Counted from the stretch's first letter, positions 1 to 10,290 are shown. The stretch: DNA of 64,000 nucleotides from Loripinus fragilis (GCA_964019695.1 OZ026517.1:58783172-58847171); one strand, 5' to 3'. Notes: generated by a model from the letters alone, not told the origin. Numbers and translations are program-made.

Positions 1-1247
1 GTTTCGTGCTCGGGGAGGCCAATCTCATTATATTTTGATTATAACTTCACATGGTTATAACTGGTCCCACGAAGGTGTGTCGCATACAACACTTAACCAC
101 CAACTCCCAAAGTCAAGGACACAACTTTGGCTCAAACCTGGTCCGGAATCTAATGTATTGGCACAACTCTCAGCCACCATCTCCCAAGTTCAAGGTAACA
201 AATTCAACTCAGATGTCTGTCCATCGATCATACGTGATTCGAGTCCTCTCTGTATCTCAATAACAGTTTAAGACATCTTCATGAAACAGATATCAATCAA
301 CATAAGACGACGTGTAATACACAAGGACTTTAACTCTGTTTTACCTTTTTTTTAAAAAAAAAAAATATATGACCCGTTAAAACAGAAAATTGTAGATTTT
401 GCAGTTTAATCGTGTCCGCTCTTGTAATAGAAGTACCTCGCCCAAAAACATTTTATTATATGGTAAGACTAGAAATACTTTCTTCTAACGTGCATGGCCA
501 TCTATAATTTGACCCTCGTGCCAATTACAACAAAAGCTGTCTGCTTTTGTCGTATGCTGAATGTTTTGGAAGCCTCTTAGGCAAACAATGTAGACCCAGA
601 ACAGACTGTTGCAGTTTGCTTCTATGCTAATATAATTGTAAATAATCTAAACAAATATATGCAGCAGCCGACTTGGGTGTAATGATCAAATGCAGTTTTT
701 GGCTAGCTTTTTGAGGTTGCATCAGACGTAAGCCCAGCCATCCTTTGACTTTTATGCTTGATTGTCACTCACCGAATGAAGACATGTTTTTGCATTTTTG
801 CAGACAGATGGTGCAGATTTGTCTGCATCTATGTTGTTTTCTGTCAATTTAAAAAACTACACCCAATATTTCAAGTCTAGCTAGCTTTTATAGCTCAAGA
901 AGAAAATGCACGGAGCGCCTTGGAGCCAGTTTGTATGCTTTAATCACTTTTCGTGCTACATCAAACGCTATTCAAGGGCGGATCCTGAAATTTTTGTCGG
1001 GATGCGGGGAAAGGGGGACCATGCCTTTGTAGAAAGAGTACTTGAGGGTACCCCCTCCCCAAAATTACACGCACCCTTTCCCCGTGGTATGTGACTTGGA
1101 TAATGCATAAAAGGATAATGTTCGCATATACATGAAGGAACTAATGAAGCTTGGCTTTTTAATGGCCAAAACTTTAGATGTGCCGTAAGCGTAAGTGAGG
1201 ATTATCGCCCGTACAGACACAAAAGCCGTACACTTCTCTTTAGCACA

Positions 1248-1423
1248 CCAGGTAGGTGGCAATCGAAAACGTTAATAATATCGACGAACGCAGATCAAAA
1301 ATCGATAAAACAGGGTTTTCTATTGTCATTTGTCGCCCGATTGGCAATCGTAAACACCGTTTCTGGCGATTATTATCCACGCTCGTCGATTGTTAAGAGC
1401 GTTTTCAATTGCCGCCTACCCGG
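1248..1423. repeat. Fold-back MITE with CCGGGTAGGCGGCAA-type ends
   Basis: The ends are inverted: CAGGTAGGTGGCAATCGAAA on the left, and CAATTGCCGCCTACCCGG on the right reading outward. The interior is also self-complementary, around CATTTGTCGCC. A related copy lies at 37125-37317, with partial copies near 14583-14690 and 37985-38042. It belongs to the block missing from copy R of the large duplication. Confidence 0.7.
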
Positions 1424-1673
1424 TATGTTTAATCTCAATACTGCACGAGCTTTGTGCATTGCTTGATGTTGTTTCGTTTTCAAATTATGAGTAAACAGCT
1501 CCAGCGAAGAGAACTATAATTGCAACTGCAGGTATCCAGAACGAAAAATCTGGCGTCTGGGACAGGGTTCACAAATAGTCTGCTTTTTATAGGTTTGTTA
1601 GATTCTAATGATTGGATAAATCATTAGGCGAGGCAAGTTTGCGAATTTTGAAAAAAAGATCATTTGTATTTCC

Positions 1674-1731
1674 TTTGGGTACTCAAAAGAACCGTCTAAA
1701 TGAGACGTTTCTTTTGAGAATCAAAACATGT
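1674..1731. repeat. Fragment of the ACTCAAAAGAACC palindromic repeat
   Basis: This is a short palindrome with GGTACTCAAAAGAACCGTCT against AGACGTTTCTTTTGAG. It belongs to the same family as better copies at 7740-7925, 18000-18175 and 52405-52503. Confidence 0.6.
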
Positions 1732-1837
1732 AAATAGTTGTTGTCTACATGTCTCTTTTTGTTTATCAAGAGCAGACTAACAAGTAAGATTAAAGTTATT
1801 ATGGACAATGTTTGCCTTAGTCTTTCATGCCTGTGTG

Positions 1838-2112
1838 GGGCGCAGTGGCTCAATTGAAGGTTGGCTAGTTCGAGACTCACGGACGTCAGAGTCACTGTGT
1901 TGTGTCCTAGAGCAAGACACCGAAACTGGTATAAAACAGAAGGATAAGAAATCGTCCCGATCCGACTGGGATGAAAAATATTAATGCAAACAGATTTTTT
2001 ACCGGCTGCTTATTACTGGATCCATCCAGGTAGACACATCCCGACAAGACTGAAAGATTGTTGACTCGGGCGTAAAGAATCAAGCCATGCAAGTCAAAAC
2101 AAGCAAACGAAC
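1838..2112 (+). repeat. tRNA-derived SINE (family S1), diverged
   Basis: The head has an A-box-like GCAGTGGCTCAATTG and a B-box-like TAGTTCGAGACTC. It is followed by the family's body (CAAGACAC, GAAAGATTGTTGACT) and a 3' end rich in CAAAC. The body carries about 60 bp not found in other S1 copies. In the second duplicated copy (57958 onward) the head is cut at GTGGCTC. Confidence 0.65.
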
Positions 2113-2309
2113 AAACCAAATGCTCTTACTCTGCCCTGTCAGGCTCAACTCTCACTAATTCATGTGAAGTCCCTCCAAATATGCTGAGCCACCCCAACCC
2201 CATCAATCCACCGCATGCTCCTTTTGGGAGTTTCGAAAAAGACATATTGATGTTCCGGATACAATGCGACAGTACTGGATGCTGATAGCAGGGTTTGGAT
2301 ATTTATGAT

Positions 2310-2476
2310 GCATGGGAGGATCCAGAAAATTCTGTCTGGGGGTTGGGTGTCCTGAAAACTCTATTTTAGTTTTTTCACAGAGGGCAGTGCGGACCTGGCC
2401 TCCTTTTCAAAGCATTTGGACCCAAGGGGTCCTACTTCTTCTCGAGGTTGTCAATAACACTATTTCTAAGGAAACA
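2310..2476. repeat. GGATCCAGAAAATT fold-back repeat, left part (split by the mariner)
   Basis: It starts with GGATCCAGAAAATTCTGTC and runs to TATTTCTAAGGAAAC. The repeat resumes at 3784 with AACTTGTGATCTTCCAGGT. The uninterrupted copy is at 58430-58635. Related copies lie at 11320-11560, 19468-19660, 41415-41715, 44430-44675 and 54145-54360. Confidence 0.7.
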
Positions 2477-2478
2477 TA

Positions 2479-3783
2479 CGAGGGGGGTTCAATATGTAAT
2501 GAAAACCCATTCATAACTCCATCCCCAAACGCGTTAGGATTTTATGCCATATGCCAAACGAAAGATCAAAGCATCGTCTTTATAATGGTTTAAGAAACAT
2601 TATTTTATCTTTCCAAATTTAACAAGTTACAAACTTTCTAAAAAGCACACTAATATACACTGCATATATTTTCCTTCGAATTGTAAAGACTCATTTTGAC
2701 AAAGGTAGAAAGGCATGCTGTATTTTCTAAAACAAACATTCAACATGCACAAATCACATATCCATAGTTTTCTGACTCATTTCCCCTTTATCTGCCATAA
2801 CGATGCAAACTTTTGACTGGTACCGATTTCTTATGCAAACCATTTTAATACGTTACCCCCTCTTACGTTGACGTCGTTTAAAGCAATGGACGTAACACTA
2901 AAATACGCATGGTTCTTGAAAATCGGAAATGTGACTTTGTACCAGGAAAAGACAATTTTGATTGTATCGAAGTTTCAATACACACAGTGCATAGGCAGCA
3001 GACCAGTTAAACTGTAACCAATATCTTGGGGTATCTCATCTGAGTGGTATACAATTTTCGTTTCCTATAATTTTATTGTCTGAAATAAGCCAGCCAGAGT
3101 ATGTACATGTAAATATGTGTAACACTGTCCAAATACTGCATCCGAATGCAAACATCGATGATACGCGGTACTTTGTCTGATTCATTTCAGTATAAGCCTG
3201 ACATGGCATTCTTTTAAGTGATTTTCTTACTTCAAATGGCGTATTTGGGGTACTTTATGGGTGAGATTAAATATGGAAATTTCAGAATCGGCTGTATTAC
3301 TTGCAAATGAACATCAAAGCGACCAGAAAAAATGTTACAAATGATTTTCGTATAAATTTTCGCTATGTATTCGTTCACGCAAAAACGACGCTGTCAATTG
3401 AATACCAGATATGCAGCTTCATGGAGGATTTTACCCCAAATGGCAGCCTCAGTATTTCATAGAATATAAAGCAATACCAAAAGTTTTTTTCAGGTATAAA
3501 TCACTAATATATGGATATTTACCACACAAAAAAGCAGACTGAAAACATCCTTCGTTCATGTAGTTATCTGCTTTTGAAAACATTGTTTTATTTCATATTG
3601 TAGTGTACTTCAGCACCCTATCTTGAAAGTGACTTGTGTAAATTTGACAAGTAGCTGGACAACTGCAATTTTACATTCATTTAGCCAAGAAACAGACCTT
3701 TTAATGAAAGTAATTATGAAGTGTGTAAATATAAAACTTTGGGATATACTGGGCTGTTTTCATTACATATTGAACGCCCCTCG
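2479..3783. mobile_element. Mariner-like (Tc1/mariner superfamily) 1305-bp insertion, non-coding or decayed
   Basis: The terminal inverted repeats start CGAGGGGGGTTCAATATG and match the reverse complement of the right end over about 26 bp with one mismatch. Both ends abut a TA dinucleotide (2477-2478 and 3784-3785). The homologous position in the second duplicated copy (near 58600) has the uninterrupted ACATATAAC sequence, which is a clean empty site. The length equals that of a classical mariner, but I see no long open frame and no recognisable transposase motif on either strand, so the copy is either decayed or internally replaced. Confidence 0.85.
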
Positions 3784-4200
3784 TATAACAACTTGTGATC
3801 TTCCAGGTGGGATGCAAACCCGCTGTCCCCCACCCTCGGGACACGCACATGCGATGCTTAGCTAACAATCTGAACTCTGTAGCTCAGTCAGTTGCCTATC
3901 TGCTTAATATGCAAGCAGACATGAGATCGCACCCAGCATATTTTTCATGGAGAGTTGTTTCCTCTCCCGATGATTCTAGAAGACCAAGTTGCCAGTTACT
4001 TGTATAAGAATGAACAAAAGTAATGGTAAACTGCCCTACAGTAGGCTTGCATAGGAACACTGTAGTTAAGTTGACCACAGCTGTTTACCATAGAGAACAA
4101 ATCAAATCAAACAACAGTTAAATTAAACGAAATCAGAGACTATATCTCGGCATCACTGATATAATATTGAAATAAATCTTAACCTTAATCGTAATGATAA
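3784..4200. repeat. Continuation of copy L after the mariner; no gene seen
   Basis: It opens with the right part of the GGATCC fold-back repeat (to about 3845) and then aligns base for base to 58605-59020. No coding signal is visible. Confidence 0.7.
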
Positions 4201-4379
4201 GGCGTAATTTGCTCGACTTGTGGCAAATTTGGATTGGATTGGGCCCTTTCAGTCTCTCCCTGTCTCTTGGGGGAGTCCCAACATGACATAAATATTGTTG
4301 ACTGGGCCGTTAAGTCTTAATTTAATCAATAAATAAGTCAGGGCTTCAGTACAAGGTCTAATTGCCTTGATATTTGATT

Positions 4380-4943
4380 CTAAAACCATTAACATCTTTG
4401 CAAATTCTTTCATAAAGCATCCGAACCCTTTCATAAAGAACCAGTTATCCATCATTCGGACAGGTAAAGAACCTGTTACCAAAATTTGTTACTGATTCTT
4501 TACCACTTTTTTGGCTTGTTAATATTAGTCAAGTAAAATAAGCCCTTTATAGTTTTAAATGAGGAGAAAATTGATTTTTTCAAACACATTTAGATTGAAC
4601 TTGAAGTTGTATGCACACTATCTTTGATGGAATATGTACTTTGATAAATATACTGATTTTTGTAATGGGTTTTAACAATATCTGAATTAAACCGCTCATT
4701 AATCCCTGACACATAAACCATTGTCGCAAAGACTGCCAGAGTAAAACCATTAACTTTTCAATTATATGAATTAATAAAAATAAAATACTTTCGGGCTTCG
4801 AGAATCTTACGTTTAATGCGGTTTCCCATCACCTACCTTATACTGGTTAAGGAAATCATAAAGCACCTGTAACCCTTTCATAAAGCATCATTGACAACTT
4901 TCATAAAGAATCACCCCGCACTGTGACTGAGTAAACCCCCTGT
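4380..4943. repeat. Element end with repeated TTCATAAAG motifs
   Basis: Several copies of CTTTCATAAAGAA or CATAAAGCA occur at 4407-4440 and 4855-4910, ending in CACTGTGACTGAGTAAACCC. The same end occurs at 59215-59758 and, inverted, at 53352-53910. It looks like a non-autonomous DNA transposon with subterminal repeats; the superfamily is unknown. Confidence 0.5.
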
Positions 4944-5430
4944 GTTCCCCTATTCCCAAAAACAATCGAAAATTTGTTTTCTTATGTTCCCTGTAAGTGT
5001 TCCCCAATATTGTCTTTGTCTCGGTCTTTGTTCCCCTGTTTCCCTCAAAATTTGGCCTTTGTTCCCCAGTTCCCCTGAAATAAATGCCCCTTTTCACATG
5101 TTCCCCGAAACCCCTGTGAGGGCCTCATTTAGACATGTGACACGTGCAAGAAAATTACAATGTATCAGTTTTGGCAATGAATGTTGTTTATTTTTCATTG
5201 CAAATAGTTCTTGCTATTTTTTTTAACTTTTGTCATTACTTGGACCCAATAAACACGGACACAGGTAAATGTATATCTTGGAAATACATTGTCGTGGCTC
5301 AATGGTGGCTGAGCTTTCAAAACTGACGTTTGTTGAAGATTAAATAATTATATCTCCGTTATTTCTCTGCGTATCTTTGAATTTTCTTCAAAAAGCAATA
5401 GTTCAATATATCGTCAAATACCCTACAATC
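4944..5430. other. Unassigned AT-rich spacer
   Basis: The first 160 bp is rich in GTTCCCC/TTCCCCT runs, a locally repeated pyrimidine-rich block. The remainder shows no repeat match within the window and no coding signal. Confidence 0.5.
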
Positions 5431-5445
5431 GCCAGCTCCATACGT

Positions 5446-5462
5446 CCGCCATGTTTGTAGTT
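5446..5462 (-). promoter_or_regulatory. YY1-like motif (minus strand)
   Basis: The minus strand reads CAAACATGGCGGACG, which fits the AAnATGGCGG core of metazoan YY1 sites. It lies in a locally CpG-rich stretch (5430-5530, with TCGCGAAATCTCGAG) about 400 bp upstream of the Psq-type exon. It may mark a promoter, but ATGGCGGA also occurs inside repeats of this window, so this is weak. Confidence 0.3.
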
Positions 5463-5849
5463 TACTCTATCGCGAAATCTCGAGTGCGTGCGAGAGTGAC
5501 CGTGGGAATTTTTTAACGGAAGTGTAAACACTGCTAGGAAAAGTTGATCCTGTCAAAATGAGGCACAAACAGTTAAGTACAGCATATTTAACTTTAGATA
5601 GCTAGCTTATTTTACTCACTTATACTTATGTCCTAAAATGCCCCTTCATAACTCGCGTGATTTTCAAAAATTCCGAAGTTTGGGCAAAATTGAAGCCGGT
5701 TGTCTGTAATGTTGACATTTTATGAATGGAAGTCACGCGGTAGCGTAACACAATTATTAGGCCAAGCTATTTTAACATTGATTTTTTGTAGCTTGGGGTC
5801 TTAGAATAGAACACATTTTTATGACGTTTTTTGTGTGTTTTTTCTTGCC

Positions 5850-6031
5850 TGATTTTTGAGACAAAGCCTCAACAAATTCTGCAACAGAACAGATTTCAGA
5901 ACCCCAAAAAGGTCTACACTCATGATGCACTGACAAGTGCCTACTTTCAGTGTGTAGAAAATAAGATGCCAGTGAGAAAAGCTGCAAAACTGTACAACAT
6001 ACCCCACACCACTTTGAGAGACAGGCTGTCT
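5850..6031 (+). CDS. Exon encoding a Psq/CENP-B-type helix-turn-helix
   Basis: One frame reads through a domain of about 45 residues containing YTHDALTSAYFQCV, then KMPVRKAAKLYNIPHTTLRD and RLSGRV. This is the usual Psq (pipsqueak) pattern: a basic or aromatic start, an alternating helix, then the 'AAKxYxIPxTTLRDRLSGRV' recognition helix. In the known families it binds DNA in BTB-Psq regulators and forms the N-terminal DNA-binding part of pogo/Tigger-type transposases and CENP-B. A polypyrimidine stretch ending in TTTTTGAG (to about 5861) is a plausible splice acceptor, and TCTG|GTAGAG (near 6031) a weak donor. After RLSGRV the frame continues without family resemblance to a stop at about 6115, so the true exon probably ends near 6031. 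No catalytic DDE domain is visible downstream. It may be an exon of a host gene or a relic of a pogo-like element; the domain call is firm, the gene model is not. Confidence 0.6.
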
Positions 6032-6180
6032 GGTAGAGTGCATATATTAGATACTTTGCTTTTACACATTGAAACGGTTCTTTTTTCCCCAATTTTGTAT
6101 TTTATGAAAGTTTAATGTTGTTAAAACCCAATACTAAAATTATGCATGGCCTTAATTTTGAGTTTTTACGCGGGAGTAGT

Positions 6181-6230
6181 GTGACGTCACTCACCTGGCA
6201 GAAGTAGGTCACAGCCAAAATGGCGGACTT
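6181..6230 (+). promoter_or_regulatory. CRE plus YY1-like motif cluster
   Basis: A full palindromic CRE (TGACGTCA, about 6181-6188) is followed 30 bp later by CAAAATGGCGGACTTC, a good YY1-type site (AAnATGGCGG). The two together resemble a metazoan core-promoter arrangement just 3' of the Psq-type exon. No downstream exon with a clear start is visible. Confidence 0.35.
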
Positions 6231-6790
6231 CAATTTACCATGTTTACTTAAGCTTCTCATGTCATAGTAAGATGTTGGATTGGAGTAAGGATTTATCGCG
6301 GTCGAATGCAAAAATGATGTATAAATAAGGTAAGCATATGGTGCATGCTTCATTTATTTTATAATAAGAATTACCGACAAAGCTTAGCGTGGTGCAGTTT
6401 GGTCACCCGAGGATACTATCTTTAAAACTCTATTGTTATATGTTTTAAAGGTTTATCTGTCTTTATGAACATCAGCAAGAAACCTAGGCACCATTTTAGC
6501 TATTTTTGGAATGTTTAGCCGAAAATTGTCAGAAATCAACATACAAAGATGACCAAACTTCAATTCTTTTAATTGTAACTCATAATATTTCAGCTTCGCA
6601 TACCGGGAGTAACCTCTTATAATCTTGTGTATGTTCAGGATCAATTTTATTGGCTGTAGTACTTTGAAATAGTGCTAAAATAAAGCTTTGACAACATAGC
6701 TTTGTATTTCCGTTAGTGACCAGTCCGTTAGTTTACTGGGTCTGAGGTCATTAGGATCCTGGGATTATACCCCCTGAGCGGCTGATAATA
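6231..6790. other. Unassigned spacer
   Basis: AT-rich sequence with no recognisable coding region, and no repeat family shared elsewhere in the window that I can see. Confidence 0.5.
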
Positions 6791-6799
6791 AATTATTTC

Positions 6800-7250
6800 A
6801 GTGAAATTTCACCTGCATGGAACATTTTAAATGATTTCAGAGCAATTCCAGAAATGTTCTAATGATTCTTGAACTGTTCTGGAAGAAATCTTTTTCTGGA
6901 ACAGTTCTAGAAAAGTTCCTAAGGTTTGCTTTGGACCAGTTCTAGAACAAACCATTAGAACATTTCTTGAATTGTTCTGAAATCATTCTAAAAATGTTCT
7001 TGAACAATTCAGTGTTAAATTAGACACATTATGTCACATTTTGGGGAGTGGGGTGGTGTTCTACAATTGTTCTGAAGGCTTGATCTAGAACAAACCTTAC
7101 AAACTCTGCTAGAACAATTGTAGAACAAACGATCACATAAGCAATCTAGAATATTTCTAGAACAGTTTCAGAGCAGTTATAGACCATATTTTCTACTAGA
7201 ATGATTCTAGATTTTTTCTAGAATAATTTCAGACCATTTTGCAACAAAAA
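6800..7250. repeat. Degenerate array of TTCTAGAA / GTTCTAGAAC palindromes
   Basis: More than 15 variants of AGTTCTAGAAC, ATTCTAGA and TGTTCTAGAAC occur in about 450 bp, spaced irregularly at 15-40 bp. The unit is itself palindromic, so no strand can be assigned. Similar motifs recur at 44925-45340 (GTTCAAGAACA) and 49495-49600. Confidence 0.75.
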
Positions 7251-7293
7251 ATTTGAATGTAAATTTGTGAATATTTTCTTATCCATCTCGATC

Positions 7294-7440
7294 TCAGCAT
7301 TTGTTTTGAGTGCTCAAAAGAACCTTTGTCATTGTAAAGGTTCTATTGACGTACCCGGTTAAAAATAAGATTTTTTTTGTTTAACTACACACTCCTATCT
7401 AGAGGCCTGTATCCTATGATCAATCAGTTACATAGACTAT
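7294..7440. repeat. ACTCAAAAGAACC palindromic repeat, diverged copy
   Basis: GTGCTCAAAAGAACCTTTG pairs imperfectly with AAAGGTTCTATTGACGTACC. The outer part shares CTATCTAGAGGCCTG with other members. Confidence 0.5.
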
Positions 7441-7739
7441 CGGGTAGTTGAAAATGTGTAAAATATCATGCTGTAAGCACTGTATGAGTGAATGGCAATG
7501 GCACTGACCAGACTGCACTGATCCATGTCCTTGTTCAGGCCTTAGTTAGCCTGGGTCCAGTCGTCAATATTTTGGCAATATTTTCTTACCTAATGCTAAT
7601 GTTCTAAAAAAAGAAGAGAATAAAAATATACCACATCAAAGGTATCGGTTGTCCCTTATTAATTTCATTTATTGTCATTTTCGACCAAGGAACGGAAAAA
7701 TAAAAAAGGAAGAAAAAATGATCAGACTGGAACCCAGGC

Positions 7740-7925
7740 TAGGCCTTAGTATAAAGAGTGTGTAACAAAAAAATAATTTTCTTATTTCTCAACTGAAACA
7801 TATGTTGTGGGTACTCAAAAGAACCGTCTCAGTGAGACTGTTCTTTTGAGCACCCAAAACATACGTTAAAATGGATGGGTAAGAAAATATTCACAATTTT
7901 AACGTAAGCTCAAAAATTGTGTGCA
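7740..7925. repeat. ACTCAAAAGAACC palindromic MITE, good copy
   Basis: The core is GTGGGTACTCAAAAGAACC, then GTCTCAGTGAGAC, then TTCTTTTGAGCACCC, flanked by CATATGTT on both sides and by TTATTTCTCAAC and GGGTAAGAAAATATTCACAA arms. Other copies are at 12070-12150, 12240-12400, 17625-17775, 18000-18175, 25258-25400, 25785-25890 and 52405-52503. Confidence 0.75.
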
Positions 7926-8787
7926 CAGCGAAAAAACATTTTTCTCATGATGAGGCCAATATGCAAACAAAGAATATCGCCCAAAAATGTCTTCTTTTAT
8001 GGGTTGAGCAAATAGTTATAAATCTTGTTTTGTCTAGTATAGTCTTGGCTTTGGTAAACATCAGAAGGTATTAGTCTGTATGTCTCTGGCAACTGAAATA
8101 GCTATTATTAGTTGGGCAAACTGCCTGCAACAAAGGCCCTCAAATAAAAAAGTTGATAACACACCAGGTCATTGCGATCAAAAACTGTGATGATACTGTT
8201 TACACACATGCGGTTTAAGAAACGGCATTTCTCACGCTTAGGGATGTCAGTTACAACGCAAGGTGGTTCTGGACGACAATTCGTTACGGGCCCATGACGA
8301 CTGCTTACCTGTGCTGGACGACAGGTAACGGGTTTTAGATGACAGATTTAGGGTTTTGGACGACAGTGGAAAGGGGCAACACACACAGACGTCGCAGAAA
8401 ATGATAATATAATGTGTTTTGCTATTTTAAACAATTCCTGTCATATTAGTGTTTGTAAGTTTGACATTGGAAGTACAAACACCATAGATATTTGTAGTTA
8501 AATTGTAAAACTCTGGTCTGGAAAAGGAACTTCAGAAATGTGTAATTTGTGATTTATTACTTGCGTTCTCATCACGAAATAAGCATAAATGGTCAGACAA
8601 TAGATCTCACATGATTTTTCAGTCAATTTTAACATGTCCTTCTTAAAAGAAACCTGAAAACCTCAAAATTTCATTTTTCTAATGTTACTGGTTAGAGACG
8701 ACTGTGTAACAGGCAATAGACGACGTCAGTTTTTCTGTAACAGATGTGAGACGACATTTTTTCTTCTTTCATGAACACTTGAGTAGA

Positions 8788-8880
8788 TGTAAATACTGCT
8801 CTGAAGCCTATTTAACGCCTGAAGAAGTAGTTCAGCATTGTGCGACCTCCCATCGAATGTGCATACCAAGCCCCAGGTAA
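8788..8880 (+). CDS. C2H2 zinc-finger-like exon fragment inside element A
   Basis: The frame reads CKYCSEAYLTPEEVVQHC followed by ATSHRMC, which gives C-x2-C-x12-H-x4-H, the spacing of a C2H2 finger. It ends with CCCCAGGTAATC, which could be a splice donor (CAG|GTAATC) or, unspliced, a stop two codons later. The frame is kept in copy B with three amino-acid changes, all outside the four ligands. It may be a captured host exon or a piece of the element's own DNA-binding protein. It is too short to name. Confidence 0.4.
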   Translation, partial: CKYCSEAYLTPEEVVQHCATSHRMCIPSPR

Positions 8881-9009
8881 TCAGAAAAATTTAAAGGTTC
8901 ATACCATATATGGGATTGTTGGCATTTTAGTCTTCTGGTTCCAGAGAATATTTAAAGGGGGTTTTACCTTATTTGAGCATGGCGGCATCTTGGTCACAAG
9001 ACCAAGAAG

Positions 9010-9330
9010 TTACTGAGGATGATCAGGAAATAAAACAATCATAAACTCCAGACTAACCCACTACATCATAGGAAAAGCCACTGAACATTTACAGTAACAA
9101 GATATCAGAAAGACAGTAAAAACAAAGTCCTACTAGCTCTCTCTTCTTATTCAAGATGATTGCAAAACTAAGGAGGGCGCAAAGTAATGCATACCAAAAC
9201 AAAGACAAACACAGAACCCCCATTATGAGAAGTACATTAAACAATAGATCAACAACAAGAGAATCACCGCCTCAGAAGGGACAGCAGCCTAAGCAACGGG
9301 GATGGGGGCTTAAATACATTCTAAGATCAT
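9010..9330. repeat. GATCAGGAAATACCACAATCA interspersed repeat inside element A
   Basis: It shares GATGATCAGGAAATA, CAGACTAACCCAC, CCAGCTCTCTCTT-like and AAGATGATTGCAAAACTA blocks with 20058-20315. Partial copies lie at 24065-24128, 52905-53060 and, inverted, at 23760-23830 and 35040-35170. It looks like an older insertion carried by both copies of the 2.7-kb element. Confidence 0.6.
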
Positions 9331-10204
9331 TTGAATAACTTTCGTCCCTCCATCCTAAGGACTCTCCATATGAAATTCGATTTACATTGTGGTTTCAAAG
9401 GAGATGTTTGAAAATGCTGACGAACAGACAGATGAATGGAGGCTGGAGTCATTTGTATACTATTAGCTCACCTCGGAGTCATCAGCTTTGGTATGCTTAA
9501 AACGTTATTTTATTCGACCATGTATGATATGTGACTTACACTTTGTCAGACCTGGAGCTTATTAAGGGCAATTGCGGATAATACTTCCCACATTAAAATC
9601 TTTTTAATTGTTTGCATACAGTTCGTTTTATGTATGGACTGTTAATTTATGAAATAAAAAGGATATATCACCACACTAAATTTTCATAATCTCACATGGA
9701 AGTTTTCAGCATTTTACAAATTTTCTGAAAAAGTCCAAGTCCTTAATATTAAGCTAAAATATTTGTAATCGCCATCCAGCTTCTTTATTTTAATTTTAAT
9801 TATTGCTCATGACCTCAAGCTTTCTAGAAAATGTAAAAATGTATTTGTTTTCCTAAGCCATGTCAAGATACTGCATGATATATTTTGGTTATTCCCCCAT
9901 AAAAGGATTTCGAATTTTGGAGTAAAGTATATATAAAAAGCTGACATCAAAAATCGTATTTATTGTTATTATTTCATGGACTATCACTTGACTTTTTTGG
10001 AAAAAGAAAAAAATGGGGTCACCAGACTAATTATCTTGCAGGAGGGTCAATGTTATCCACACCCCCACAAATTTCGAGGATAATTCAATTTATAATTTAA
10101 GGAGTGTAATTTTTGTCATTTATATAATTCCATATTTCTTGTATGAAGTAATTTTGCATTACAAGAGAAAAAAGAAAAAGAAAAAAAATGTTATAAGTGC
10201 CCAC

Positions 10205-10290
10205 CCTCAAATTGACCCTGGTCCTCTGGTTCCAAAGTCTGACACGCTAAGCACAAGGCCACGATGTCAAGTCGTGCGCGTCTTGAAATA
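10205..10290 (-). repeat. tRNA-like head of an old SINE inside element A
   Basis: On the minus strand, TCGTGGCCTTGTGCTTAGCG resembles an A box and GGACCAGGGTCAAT a decayed B box, about 35 bp apart. Copy B keeps a better B box (GGGTCGATTCC, near 38809). It is followed by an A/T-rich tail. This insertion predates the spread of the two element copies. Confidence 0.45.

Larger units (their letters stand above)
1..4943 (+). repeat. Large duplicated segment, copy L (extends past the left window edge)
   Basis: This stretch aligns in the same orientation to 56804-59758. Shared blocks include 1-1160, about 1844-2478 and 3784-4943, at roughly 95% identity by eye. Copy L has two blocks that copy R lacks: about 1161-1843, and the mariner-like insertion 2479-3783. 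The last 600 bp or so carries repeated TTCATAAAG motifs, and its right boundary CCCCCTGTG is also an element end elsewhere (53352, inverted). This suggests that at least part of the duplicated unit is itself a mobile element. The left boundary cannot be seen because the homology reaches base 1. Confidence 0.9.
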
